A stretch of DNA of 64,000 nucleotides, from assembly GCF_018873765.1 (NCBI RefSeq), contig NC_057922.1, positions 9,065,563 to 9,129,562 on the forward strand. The letters run 5' to 3'. The notes under the pieces are model-generated. The model was given only the letters and a program-made list of their open reading frames with translations. It was not told the origin of the DNA and ran no database searches. The translations under genes were made by a program, and so were the position numbers. The stretch is from Telopea speciosissima (lineage: Eukaryota; Streptophyta; Magnoliopsida; Proteales; Proteaceae). This document shows, piece by piece, positions 21,985-33,129 of this stretch. Within the stretch, counting starts at the first letter, position 1, and every line of letters starts with the position of its first letter.

Positions 21985-23458
21985 AGGTTTGTTCTTATAA
22001 TCCTTTTTCCTTGAACTTTATTTTGACAAGTGGTTCGGTATGATTGGATCTTCGACTAGAATAACTCGATTGCCAGTAAAATTTATACTCCACATGAACT
22101 CCACATGGCAGACATGTCACCCGACTGGCATACAAGGCAATGGGCCATCTATGATTACAACGGTTAGATTGGGAGCATGGGGGCATTTATGTCAAAGTAA
22201 AAGGAGACAGGATTTAAAATATGTCGGAATCTGACGGTTTAGAACTCGATAACAAGTTGTCCATGATCATTTTAAATCATTTCCTTTTCTAAAATTTGAG
22301 CTATAATTGGGCTTTAAGCGGGCCAATTGAGTAATTAGATTATAAATGATCCTTGAACAGACCATTATAGGGTTGGAAGGACTTAAACGGACTATAAAAC
22401 AGTCGGTTATTAATTGGTCAGAGTATTCGATTAGTCTAGATCGGACAACTGTTGGGCCACTATCTTGCACCAGTAACACTGGATTATCATTCAGTTGGTG
22501 TTTGAGCCCGACATGTTTAATAATTGATCGATCCGATCTTGGGCTTAAACCAATCAATTTAAGTTGGACCTACCGATGCCCCTAAGGCCCTAACCCTAAC
22601 AATATGACTTTGGGTATAGAAACTGGGTCAAACTGGACAATCAACCGATGCCCTGGTAGAACCAGACCCATTATCAGTTCTATCTTATGCGACACCAAAT
22701 CTTTATAAACCAATAAAGTCGTCAAGAACCAAGATTAGCTAATTATATCACCAATCATCAGATTAAATACCGATACCTTAATTTTAAAAAATAAGATTGA
22801 TATTCGAACTACCTATCCGGTCTGATATCTGGTTTGATATTTAAAACCGGAGCTGGGGGTTCAGTTAAATTAATTACCAACAAGTTTGGAAGGTAAGAAG
22901 TTAATAAGGGGCATTCTTGTCATGATAGAAAAAAAAGTATGAACTTGTCACTCATTCCCTGTCCGAAGCACGAAAGAGGTTTTAATTCCCTGGCAACAAT
23001 CGACATGCCCTTCCTGTAAGGCCGTAACATACCCCATATGGACACAATTCTAATTAACGCCACCACCACAGCGTAATGTAGCCCCCACACCTCTTATTAT
23101 GTGGGTGGGTGCGCATTGCGCATTGAATTGGATTCCCTTGTGGGCCTGTGGGGTATATCTTTTATGGGGCCTACGAGCTTTGGGCATTTGGCTAATCCGA
23201 GCGAGCCCACTTTGATTATTGTGCCAGCGCCCAGCCCTTATGTAAGGTGAACCAGTCTTTATAGAAATCGAAACGGATAAAAACTACTTGTTATGAGAGC
23301 ATGCATACTGACATCAAAATGGATAATTTTTTTTATTTCATTTGAGGTGGAGTGGTAATTTTGCACATTTTTATGTTGGAGTGCAAGATCTATGTGACCA
23401 GGCAATGTTATTTTATTTATTTTTATAATAGGATAAACGAACATTGCTAGGTTGCATA
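21985..23458. other. Gene-free spacer
   Basis: I find no exon or recognisable element. Short open frames on both strands around 22270-22590 overlap each other and have no family motifs. The segment 22780-22880 is rich in cggt/gatat words like hAT subterminal sequence. Confidence 0.5.
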
Positions 23459-23563
23459 GTGTACATTAGCATCTCCCTGTGTTTATCTCTCTCCTCCTTC
23501 CTCTTTGCTCCTTATTGAGTGAGGAAAGAGATAGACACAAGGAGGTGCTAACGGATGCTACAC
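23459..23563. mobile_element. Foldback element (105 bp)
   Basis: The left arm gtgtacattagcatctccct, continuing gtgtttatctctctcctcc, is inverted on the right (gaggaaagagatagacac, then aaggaggtgctaac and tacac). It abuts the next foldback element without a gap. Its arm is the same module as 15397-15433. Confidence 0.6.
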
Positions 23564-23728
23564 AGCCTAATAAGGAACTCAAGCTATGTAACCCCTATAC
23601 CAGTGAGGGGCTAATGGAAACACGTGCACGACCATCCAAGGGGAGGGGCAGAGTGGTCATTTCACTATCCCATGTGATAGGGCATAGAGGGGTGCTAGTG
23701 CTACCGGACGGTGTTCTTTATCTGGGCT
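23564..23728. mobile_element. Foldback element, adjoining the previous one
   Basis: Ends agcctaataaggaac and inverted agcccagataaagaac. The centre reads gggcagagtggtcatttc, the family core, and the right half carries catagaggggtgctagtgctacc, again like 15412-15431. No flanking repeat is clear, possibly because of nesting. Confidence 0.55.
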
Positions 23729-23734
23729 GGTACA

Positions 23735-23797
23735 TGCATAAATCGATTCAATCCAATTAAAACTAAACTGAACCAACCATTTGATACCCCTAGTTTG
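23735..23797. mobile_element. Right-end remnant of a hAT-like element
   Basis: The stretch ends with catttgatacccctag, whose inverse ctaggggtatcaaatg has the hAT-type TAGGGGT.TCAA end. No left partner is present; the foldback pair may have replaced it. Confidence 0.4.
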
Positions 23798-24883
23798 GAT
23801 GATTTATTGAATGGTAAAGGCTTCTACAAACAATGAGCTAATCCCTAGACAAAATGAATAAAGGGTATTGCTCGTTTTAGAACCTAACAAAAGACGTTTT
23901 AACATAACCAAAATGTAACACAATTTGAACCATGTACTGGTTTAAACCAGATCAAAGCAAGCCATTAGGGTTGGGCCAGGCGAAGGCGGGTTGTACATTC
24001 AAACCGTCTTATTACTTGCCGAACACTCATTGGTGATTCCCTACCATCCCGCCAATCCTCAAACTCCGAGCCAAGCCGAGCTGAGCTGAGCTGATGACGC
24101 GGGCGCCAAAGTCTGCCTTCAATCTCTGACAAAGTTTATTTTACATGTTAGGTAAAGAGAGAGAAAAGGTTTGCCACAATGATTATCCAGAACAGCCTAA
24201 CTTTCCTCTCAGTGACCATATTACCCTTAACAAAAGACTAGATTGACCAAAAATTCATAAACAAATACCGCTACCTGGTTAGTGCTCCACCCGCTAGATT
24301 TCAATGTTTTGCCGCCCAACGCCGCAAAACAAGTCAACGAACATCCTCTGTCTCTAACCTCTTCCATCTCCCTTGGTAGTTTAAAAAATATGTAATTTCG
24401 AATCAGTGTGACACAGGGACGCATGATAGAAGCTGCAATGCTATTGGATTAGAATCTTTTATTCTTTAAGGTAACAATATCTCTATCCATTGGTTTTCAT
24501 AAAGGGTTTACAACCCGGACTGTAAACTTAGGGAAGATTTAATTAGGGCCCATTAAATAATTCTTATTAAAAAAAAAAAGGAAATTAAAATTAAAAAATA
24601 GAAAAGTTAAAAAAAAAAGGGTATCTTCGAGATGTTGAATGTTGACCTTCCCGGTGATTCTTAACTCCTAAGGTCCCCCTACCCTTGTTGAAAAATTTCC
24701 GTTCCGTTTTTGCCACTTGAGTAGTGACAGGCTTTATGTTCTCTGTAATTGAGGTATCTTATGTAATTCCGACAAAGATAAAGGTTAATTCTGTCATTTG
24801 GTCTACCTCTTTGGTGAGATTGGGTGACAGCGATGAGTGACGTTAATAATGTAAGGTGTGGGGACTTATAGGGGTCTTGTTCA
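23798..24883. other. Upstream region of the RRM gene
   Basis: No coding exon is seen. The stretch includes a GC-richer patch near 24060-24110 and A-rich runs near 24565-24620. Proximal promoter elements beyond the TATA box were not identified. Confidence 0.45.
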
Positions 24884-24890
24884 TATAAAA
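24884..24890 (+). promoter_or_regulatory. Candidate TATA box of the RRM gene
   Basis: TATAAAA lies about 380 bp before the start codon and is followed by a pyrimidine-rich leader (ctccctcccttccctcc and ctctctctccctc words, 24944-25000). That arrangement is common for plant promoters and 5' UTRs. No ATG occurs between it and 25268. Confidence 0.55.
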
Positions 24891-25267
24891 ACGTCCGAAT
24901 TATGTGAAGGGTCTGTCTCTTTTGTACCTTTTGCTTTCTATTCCCTCCCTTCCCTCCATCTCTTCTCTCTCTCCCTCTCTCTTCTCTCTTCCTCCTTGAT
25001 CCCTAACCTAATTGGCTGCTGCTGATCTTGAATACTTCTTTGCTGACCAGATTTCACCTCTAAATCCAGAGAAGATCTTCTAAATCTAGTGACCCTATTC
25101 TTCATTTTGATCTCTGTGTATTTGTAGATCAGCTGTGAGTGAAAAGCTTGTTGCCAAGGCTTCTGATTCTAACTTTGAAGGAAAGAAGGATCAAGGAGAG
25201 GAGGAGAAGAAGAAGATAAGAGAAGGGTTTTCTTTTTTTTCTATTTGGGGTTCATTTAGAGGTGAAG

Positions 25268-27941
25268 ATGACTCCAGCAAATCTATCAGGTCAGTTTGGG
25301 GATACTACTTACACCAAAGTGTTTGTTGGGGGTCTTGCTTGGGAAACCCAGAAGGAGACTATGAAGAAATATTTTGAACAGTTTGGTGAGATTTTGGAAG
25401 CTGTAGTGATTACAGATAAGAATACCGGGAGATCCAAAGGCTATGGATTTGTGAGTTTCTTCATTTCCCTTTCTTCCTATTTTGTGATTTGGTATCTCTC
25501 TTTATATATATTCAGTTCCTTCCTTTTTCTCATTGTGAATTTCTTCATAATTTGATCTTGTTTATGTTTAAAAGATTGATTAGATTAGGGTACGTTAAAG
25601 ATCTGGATGTGGGTATTCTTCATGAAAGAATCAAGATCCAAAATTATTGAATAAAGAGAGAGAGAGATAAAAAAGAAAAGAAAAAAAGAAGAAGAATCAA
25701 GATCCACTTTTCCTTTTTACCATTTATCTTGCTATGGTTAATATTGACAAGCCTGACATTTCTCTTCTCTTCTTCTTCTTCTTATTTTGTTATATTTCTG
25801 TTTTAGGTAACTTTTCGAGAACCAGAAGCTGCCATGAGAGCCTGTGTGGATGCTGCTCCTATGATAGATGGAAGAAGAGCTAACTGCAATCTTGCTTCCT
25901 TAGGTGTTCAGAGATCCAGACCCTCTACACCACAACATGGTAACTACTTTCTTTTCTTCTTTTCTTTCTATCATTTCCCTCTCCTTCTTCCCTCCTTCAT
26001 TCCCCTATAAGCTAAGTTACTATTTGATATCCATTCTCTCATTTTTTTTCTCTGTAATTTTGGTTTCATCAATGAGAATTGCATTTGTAAATTCCCCCGT
26101 TAAAGTTGATAGGGAGAGAGAATCATGTTATACTTGTAGAACTGATCAGATCTTTCAAAGCCCAAGAGTTGCTTTCGTTTTTATTCTTTTAATTTCAAAG
26201 CATTGGAATACATTATACATTAGCATTATATAAGTAATGTATGTATGTATCTGCTTATATATATACTAATATGCATGCAATGTAAGTCTCACGTATCTCT
26301 TAGCTTCTTAAGCACAGTTTAGTAGTAGTTTGCAAGTATATATATTTTGGTGAGTATTTCTTGAAGGAGAAGTTGTTAGGAAGAACAGATTTTTATTTTT
26401 ATTTATTATTTATTTCATAGATCAAAATGAGATTGATTGCTTAAGAGAATTATGTTGCTAAACTTAATTAGTTGATTAGACATATTAATTAATTTGTGGT
26501 ATTTGAAAAGTTAAATAAGAATTGTCTAATAATAATAATTTTGTTGATCAGGAGGAGGCAGGAACTTTAGGGTGATGAACTCTTTTCACAGTGGGCTTCA
26601 AGGTGGAGTGGGAACAGCTTTTCCTTCTGCAGCAACCTTCCCTCATTATGCCATCCAACAAGGCATTCCTTATAATGTGTATGGGTAAGCTTTAAAGCAT
26701 TTCATTTCATCTCTATATATATAGGAAGCTACACGTGCATTGCCAGTTCATACACATTCCCTTATTAAATAATTACCATTACCATCCATGCATGCTCATC
26801 ATCCTTGAACATGACCATCCCATCCATCTCTCTCTCTCTCTCTCTCTCTAACTATTATTATGTATGGCATCACATACACCCATGAAAAGCAAATTTGACT
26901 AGATGCCAACATGCCACATCATCCCATATGCATGTGCAAAGAAGCACGCGGGAAAAGGCATACCTGCACGTCCATGTAAACAGATGTAGACATATGCATG
27001 CACATGCACATTCACATGCAAACTTGTATTCTAACCATTTTTGTGTTGTATCCCCAAAAATTTCAGGTACTCTCCTTACTCGCCGGATTATACTTATCCA
27101 ACGGTTTGTACAGATCCCTCCACCTTCCTTTATTTACTCCCATGCTTTATAGCTGCAAGTGTTTATATAATAAAATCAATCTCATCACCAACCAACCAAA
27201 CCACCTATATTTGAACTCACACCAACTGCAATAATTATTATCTTTCCTCTTACTCTAAACCTTCCTACTTAATTCCTTAATTACAATTAAATACCGAATA
27301 CTTAATTATGTTTTGTGAAACAAATTATAGTCTATTTTTCTTAATTTTTCTCCTCTCAAGTTCTCTGCCCGGTCAGGTTCGTAGGTACCTCTCATAGGGA
27401 GGGTGGAAATGACGACCTCACCCCAACCGGGGAATGTGTTTGGACAGGGGGTGAGGTCGTCATTTCCAGTCCCCTATGAGAAGAACCTACGAACTTGACC
27501 GGACAGGAAGCCACCACCTAAGTTGTGGAACTCACGTTGTTTTGACGAGTTCGTAGGTGAGTTTGTAATATTATGTTAAGGTTTTTCAATTTCCACGTAT
27601 GAATTTTCGTTTCAGAGTTACTACGGTTTATATGGAGGAGGTGCAGCAACACAGTACCCAATGTACGGTGCAGGTGCCGGAGGAATGGTCACCGGTGCTG
27701 CATTCTACCCTTATCTCCAATTTGGTGGCCAGAGCAATGGCGGAGCTGCTGCTGCCGCCACCACCGCCACCGCTGGTGCTTATACCGGAGGCCAGGGATA
27801 TGGTGTCCAGTACCCACACCATCTCTTCCAGTACTCACCCATTACCTCAACTGGATTCCCTCATCACTACGGTGGACCGATGTCCCTTGCTCCTACTCCA
27901 CCCTCTCAAGCAGGTTTGTTACACTCTTTCCCTCTTTCTTT

Positions 27942-27972
<31 letters not shown>

Positions 27973-28366
27973 CAAATTTAAATGAAAATGACTAATGGGA
28001 GGACGAAGGTTTCATACACTCATTGTTTAAAGTTAGGGTTAGACGACAAAAAGTCAGAAAAAGATACACTGTTTTCAGCTTTTCTTTTTATATGTCGTTC
28101 AACACAATTGCTTTTGGACAGAAAGAATGAAACTTCTATCCTCCCAATGGTCATGTTAGGAGATTTTCCTTTCTTTCTTTCTTCTTCTTCTTCTTCTTCT
28201 CATGTGGTGTACTAATATCTTTAACAGTGTGTTTTACTCTACAACAGGCGTGACCATGGCTCTTACAGCAGCTCCAACTACTACTGTTCATGCCCCAACA
28301 CCTCAACCCTACAGACTTGTTCCTACCCATTTCACTCCAACAGCATCTGAGCAACCTTCGGCTTAA
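25268..28366 (+). CDS. Single-RRM RNA-binding protein, ARP1/RBM24-RBM38-like
   Basis: Exons 25268-25450, 25807-25939, 26552-26684, 27067-27103, 27616-27913 and 28248-28366 join in phase to 300 codons plus TAA. The RRM covers about residues 16-92, with RNP2 VFVGGL at 18-23 and RNP1 KGYGFVTF at 57-64. Intron 1 cuts RNP1 between F61 and V62. [20 protein letters not shown] after the RRM is characteristic of the plant family that includes ARP1. The C-terminal two thirds is Tyr/Gly/Ala/Pro-rich and probably disordered, with a poly-Ala/Thr patch. Such proteins bind mRNA; Arabidopsis ARP1 is ABA-responsive, but the role of this close paralogue type is not settled. The start at 25268 is the first ATG of the leader and gives [19 protein letters not shown], as in homologues. 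Confidence 0.92.
27367..27507. mobile_element. Foldback element in intron 4 of the RRM gene
   Basis: gcccggtcaggttcgtagg is inverted at the right as cctacgaacttgaccggac. The inner arms ggaaatgacgacctcacccc and ggggtgaggtcgtcatttcc form a perfect 20-bp stem. The core motif is gaggtcgtcatttcc. No clear flanking repeat was found. The transcript must carry this hairpin until the intron is removed. Confidence 0.7.
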
Positions 28367-29562
28367 CCATGGTTTTGAGGCTCTTTCTCCTTTCATCCTC
28401 TTTTCTCTCTTTCTCTTTCTCTCCACCACCATCTCCAGTACTTCTCTTTTCTATTCTCTACTGCAAGCCCAGGTGTGGAAAACTTAGGGTTTGTCAGAAA
28501 AATTAGTCCCACATCGGGACTAAACCCACAATGGAGGAGAGCCCCTCCAACATCCCTAGTGCATGTCATGTGAAAACGAGTTCATTTCATTTTGCTCAAG
28601 ATAGGGCTATGTTTACATACAAAGCCCTGAAGTCTGGGGGGTTCCCTAAAAGAACCCAAGAGAGAATGTGAACGAATCACATCACCAACTCTAGCTACTT
28701 GGGGAGCTAAGTAAGTTGGGAAACAAAAAGAAGAGATGTTCGTTCTAACCTTAGTAGCCCTGGAAAGGCTAAGCAAACACAACCTTCTAACTTAGATGTA
28801 AATTCCTCAACATCAAACAACTTTGGCTTAAGCACTACCCCTCTAAAGGTAGAGAGGCAGTCTTAGCAAACTAATTAAGGGCATGGGTTGCCCTACAACT
28901 TTTGCATTGCATTGGCATTTTGACATAAACCCTAGATTTAGGTTGTCTTTTGTTTTTTTGTTTTTGGTTTTTTTGGGGGGGAAAATTGACTAAAACTTGA
29001 GTGACAACTCATGTTCTTTCAAATGGTTTTCCAACTTCAAATAACTAACTATCTCATATAATCTTTGTGTAACCAACCACACATTTTCCCTGAGGGAAAG
29101 GGAAAAAGACTTTCACACTAACTCACTCTTTTTGCATTTTTGGGTCATGTAGTTCATTTTGTCATGGCTGAACTCATGGGAGTTTTAGCCAGATCTTCTA
29201 ACTAGGTTTCTTGGAGGGGCTCTTGCTTGTTTTTGGCATTCACCTCCTTTCACAGTCATACAGACCTTTGAAGAAGAACTCCATTGATGGCTTTTGGAGC
29301 TCAAACTAACTTGTAGAACTCTCTCTCTCTCTCTATCTCTTCCCTTCTATCCTCTCTTTCTCCTCCCTTCCATTCTCTGTCTCACTAGCCTAGTGATCCA
29401 ATCAAGACCATGGAAGCAACCCTTGGGGAATATTTTGGGTCTCTTGGGTTCATCTCCTTCAAATCCTCCAACCATGGTTAGGACCAAGGTCATCTTCATC
29501 ATCTTTTAGGTACTTTCTCTCTCTCATATTGAGTCATTTTGAAGCATGATGATACTCTCTCT

Positions 29563-29597
<35 letters not shown>

Positions 29598-29820
29598 TGT
29601 AATTGTAGTAAGGTTTGGATTGTAATAAGTAGGCATAATCTTTAAAGAACACTTGTTCTCCATTGATATCATCTAAGGGTAGGAACATTCAGTTTTATTA
29701 TTGTAGAAGTGATTTAGAGACTGCTTTGCATATCTAAGCTGATAATTAATATTAATGATATGGTCAATTACTTACTATCCTTTGTTCATTTAAAATAAAC
29801 ACTACCATATGAGGCTTATG
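28367..29820. other. Downstream region of the RRM gene
   Basis: The first few hundred bases, pyrimidine-rich, are probably the 3' UTR. Further on there is an (AT)n repeat at 29565-29593 and another CT-rich stretch at 29319-29380. No exon of another gene was found. Confidence 0.45.
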
Positions 29821-29822
29821 AG

Positions 29823-30062
29823 CTCATAAAATTAAGCTTCGGGATCGGTCCGTATCAGATCTGTATCGGCCAGTATAAGTTCGTATCGGTGTGCACTTTT
29901 TTGAATTTTTTGAACAAAATCGGTTACGACCAAGTATCGATACGGATTCCCTGACCAAGATCAGTCAAGAATGGGTACCGGCCTTGATCAATATCGATCC
30001 AATCCAGTCGATTCCACCAATTCGATACCGATTCCTCATTCCAAACGCCCTAATTTTATGAG
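29823..30062. repeat. cggta-rich element with 12-bp inverted ends
   Basis: ctcataaaatta at 29823-29834 is inverted at 30051-30062. The interior is built of gtatcgg/ccgatac words. It resembles a non-autonomous DNA element, but no flanking duplication confirms this. Confidence 0.35.
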
Positions 30063-30064
30063 GT

Positions 30065-30158
30065 AACTAGGGTGGGAATCTACCCCTGTCCAGTGGGGTC
30101 CACCCCCCTTATTAGAGGGATTGGAAGGGTTGGGCAGGGAATTGGAGGACATAATTTT
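30065..30158. mobile_element. Half of a foldback element
   Basis: tccagtggggtccacccccc, then ttattagagggattgg and ggaggacataattttt follow the right half of the element at 19416-19593. The left half is missing, so this is a truncated copy. Confidence 0.55.
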
Positions 30159-30164
30159 TCAAGA

Positions 30165-30310
30165 TCTTGCCCGGCCCAGTTCCGGCCCCAGTCCCATAAC
30201 AAGGGGGGGTGCAATGATCACCCTACCCCTGCCTATAAACACTCTGCCTGAATGGGGACCACCTCCTTATTAAAGGGACTGGAGAATTGGGCCGGGCAGC
30301 CCGGGAACTA
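30165..30310. mobile_element. Foldback element
   Basis: gcccggcccagttccggccc is inverted at the right as ggagaattgggccgggc. The centre reads gtgcaatgatcaccctaccc. The arms are closest to those of 19416-19593. It abuts the half element to its left; borders are approximate. Confidence 0.65.
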
Positions 30311-31012
30311 AAAGAGATACGTTTCCAAGGAGGGGGGAGGGCGGAGGGGTACCTGGGGCTTTTTAATAAAAGGTTGTAGAATAGGTATATGTAACGACGT
30401 TTTTGAGTAACCACCCATAGGTCCCCCCCCCCCTACCAACCTTATCCTAGGGTGGGTAGGGAAACTAAAACTCTATTAGACCTTACCAACCTTACCCTAG
30501 GGTGGGTGGGGTGGTTAGCAACCTTTCACATCACTATATGGGAAGGCCAGAATAAAAAAAGGATTTGCATGTAGATCATGTGTTAGGGATGCAAGATTCG
30601 CCCGGTGAGCCCGAGCCCACCCGATATTTTTTGAATTATTTCACCATAAGTTAAGCTTTCTAAAGAAATTTGTTCAAGAGATAATTTAACGTTTCCGCAA
30701 AGGCTTTAAAAAGTCTAGAGATGAATTTATTGGTACGATTTTCTTGTTGAATGCTCAGATCATCGTTTGTTGGTATTTTTTCATACTATCCATGAGACAC
30801 ATTCTTCTGTCATCAATAGAGGTTTAATTCTTCATCTCATCCTCATGAACTCAAATTTCTGGGAATTCATTATCCATGAATACTCTTAAGATGAGAATTT
30901 TCAATTCCACTAGAAGTACGATTTCTATTTCAAATACGATATAATATGGTGTTGCCCTAGTTGAAGTGCGAATGGATGTTTTATAGGTTAATAGAACGTA
31001 AATAAGGATCGT

Positions 31013-31172
31013 GATCCTTTATTGCTGAGCTGCCCGATAGGACCGTACTACGTGCACTGACCACCTTACCCCCACTTGGACAAGACGTTTGGGCAGGGGT
31101 AAGGTGACCATTGTGCGCAACACCGTGTTTGGGCAGCACGGATCTGCCAGGTAGCTCGACAGTAGAGGATCC
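31013..31172. mobile_element. Foldback element
   Basis: gatcctttattgctgagctgcc is inverted at the right (ggtagctcgacagtagaggatcc). The inner halves ccaccttacccccac and ggggtaaggtgacc also pair. It shares the ctctaYtgtcgagctgcc arm with 18626-18810. No flanking repeat was found. Confidence 0.65.
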
Positions 31173-32119
31173 AAATTGTGTTTCTTTCTACCATTTTCTC
31201 CAAGATTCATTTAGCCTTTTAATTGGTGGTTAATTTCCATTGCCCTATTGATTTGTGGTACGTAAGGTGAAAACTCGTGCCTCGAAATGTTCAATTGATC
31301 ACATAATCTCTTCCTTCCTTCTTAAAGAATAACCCCTTGATAAGATTAGTTCTTGTGGTATCCCATGTCAGTAAATGGTGTTCTCATTTATAAATTTAGA
31401 CATCTCGTCCCAATGTCAACTTGGGATATGACTGAACTTAAACCCACTTGGTGAAGTAGATGATGGACATTAGGATATACTCTTAACAATTAAAAGTTTT
31501 GGGGATGACTTGTCCAATTAAATCTATAGCCCCAGGTTGCCATTGTGAGCTCGAGGTATGTATATTGGTGTATCTATTAGATTGACAAATATTTGGCATT
31601 AATGAAAATTTCTTCACCTAGTTTTGTCATAAAGAAGTATTGCAGACTTGCAGCTGAAAACCTAAGTCCCTTGAGAAGTTGTCGACGGACTTAGGTTTTC
31701 ATATTCTCTCAGCGAACTATTGAACAAGAGAACTTGAGGGTTCTTACCGTTTTTCTTAACTCAAGTGGAACATTTTAATGGGTTTTTAAAAAAATGACTA
31801 GACTCTCATATTTTATTGTGACTGAGGTAAAAAGACCCAATCTCATTTGATTTGAACGAGTTGTGAGTTGTGACAAATTCTTGTATTTTTTTACCCCGGC
31901 CAAGCCCATATGACTCTTGACTAAGTTTTCAAAAAATTTTGACTTAACTTGGAAAACTCGCCTCAAGTAAAAACATGATTTTCCAATTAGGTGCTCACAT
32001 GTGATTTTTTATTAGTTTTTTCTCGTAAAAAAGAATAATAAAAATCTCTTGCGAAAATAACGTTGTTGGTTCAAAACCTGCTTCTCTTCAAAAAATAGTG
32101 AAAAAGAAGTTAGTCAGAC

Positions 32120-32345
32120 TGTGTGACCTTGTGCCCAAACACGGGAGAGGCAAAATGACCACCCCATCCTCGTTGAAAGCCCCGTGTCTCATTGGCCCCG
32201 CAGTGATGTAGAAGACACGCAGTTTGGAAACGATCCCCCTCCATAATAAATAACTAAGGGCAAAAAGAGCCTATTAGGGAGCGTGGCTCCTGTGCCCAAA
32301 CATAGGCCCTTGAGAAATGATCGCCTCGTCCCCATGAAAGGCGGA
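32120..32345. mobile_element. Two foldback-family half elements
   Basis: tgtgcccaaacacgggagag followed by atgaccaccccatcctcg, and then gctcctgtgcccaaacatagg followed by atgatcgcctcgtccccatg, each match one side of the family (arm plus core) without the inverted partner. Borders are approximate. Confidence 0.35.
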
Positions 32346-32424
32346 AATCCCTTACCTAGTGAATTAGATGGATTTTTGAGTTAATGAGATGGAAAAAAAC
32401 ACAAGTAGTCTCCAATGAACTAAA

Positions 32425-32693
32425 CATGTTATATGATGGAAATAATTGGGAATTATCCGGTATTCCCAGCCCCCAGAAAACAAAACAAACAAAGTCTTTT
32501 TAATGAAGCATAATGTTTCACTATTTTTTTTTGGTAAGAAATAATGTTTCACTATTTGCCACATTGCAATATACATGTTATATGATGTTGGAAGTAATTG
32601 GGAATGTTCTCGGGTATTCCCACCCAACAAAACAAAACAAACAAGGTCTTAATGAAGCATAATGTTTCACTATTTACCACATTGCAATATATA
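32425..32693. repeat. Tandem segmental duplication, about 2 x 120-149 bp
   Basis: Copy 1 (32425-32573) and copy 2 (32574-32693) share catgttatatgatg, ttgggaat, caaaacaaacaa, cttaatgaagcataatg and ccacattgcaatata in order. Copy 1 is longer mainly because it contains the 31-bp tail-only insertion with its duplication. Confidence 0.85.
32510..32556 (-). mobile_element. Tail-only retrotransposon insertion with paralogous empty site
   Basis: ataatgtttcactatt is present at 32510-32525 and 32541-32556. The 15 nt between read ttcttaccaaaaaaa on the minus strand. The neighbouring copy 2 of the segmental duplication has the same site once (ataatgtttcactattt then accac), which is the unfilled target. 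Confidence 0.85.
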
Positions 32694-32949
32694 GGTGGTC
32701 CATGTGATAAAGGAACTCATGCCCATCTCAGTGGTGAATTTTTTTGCTAAAATAATTAAGGAAAATAATCCAAAATTCTATTCAAAGACTCAATTAAAAA
32801 ATAAAAATCATATGATGAAAAATAATATAAAAATACCAAGGGAAAATTTTTTTCTGTCTGGGAACCGTAGCTTATGTTAGTGCTCTCCTTTCATTTTCTG
32901 AAATGACCTCTTTGCTTTTGAAATGATTCCTCTGACGGAGGGGGCACTC

Positions 32950-33117
32950 GAATAATTATCGCTTCCAATTTGTGGGCATCTCCAATTCCTCTAATAGGGG
33001 GGAGTGGACCCCATCTTGGGCAGTATTTTCGAACAGGGGTAGGGTGGTCATTCCTGCCCCCATGTGACAAATTGGAGGAATTGGAACGGGCAGCGAATTA
33101 GAGGAGACAACAATTTG
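32950..33117. mobile_element. Foldback Mutator-like MITE (about 168 bp)
   Basis: The left arm ttccaatttgtgggcatctcc, continuing aattcctctaat, is inverted on the right (attggaggaattgg, aacgggcagcgaattagagg). A perfect 9-bp repeat ggggcactc flanks it at 32941-32949 and 33118-33126, and one more g may belong to it. The centre carries ggggtagggtggtcattcc. Confidence 0.82.
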
Positions 33118-33129
33118 GGGGCACTCATT

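Noticed and set aside
25135-25377. Leader frame overlapping the RRM gene
   Set aside because: It has no ATG, begins only at a GTG, and reads the RRM exon in a wrong frame.
28506-28516. GTCCCACATCG, an exact plant snRNA upstream sequence element
   Set aside because: No TATA-like box follows at the required 24- or 33-bp spacing, and no U-snRNA sequence lies downstream. The word also occurs at termini of some short plant transposons.
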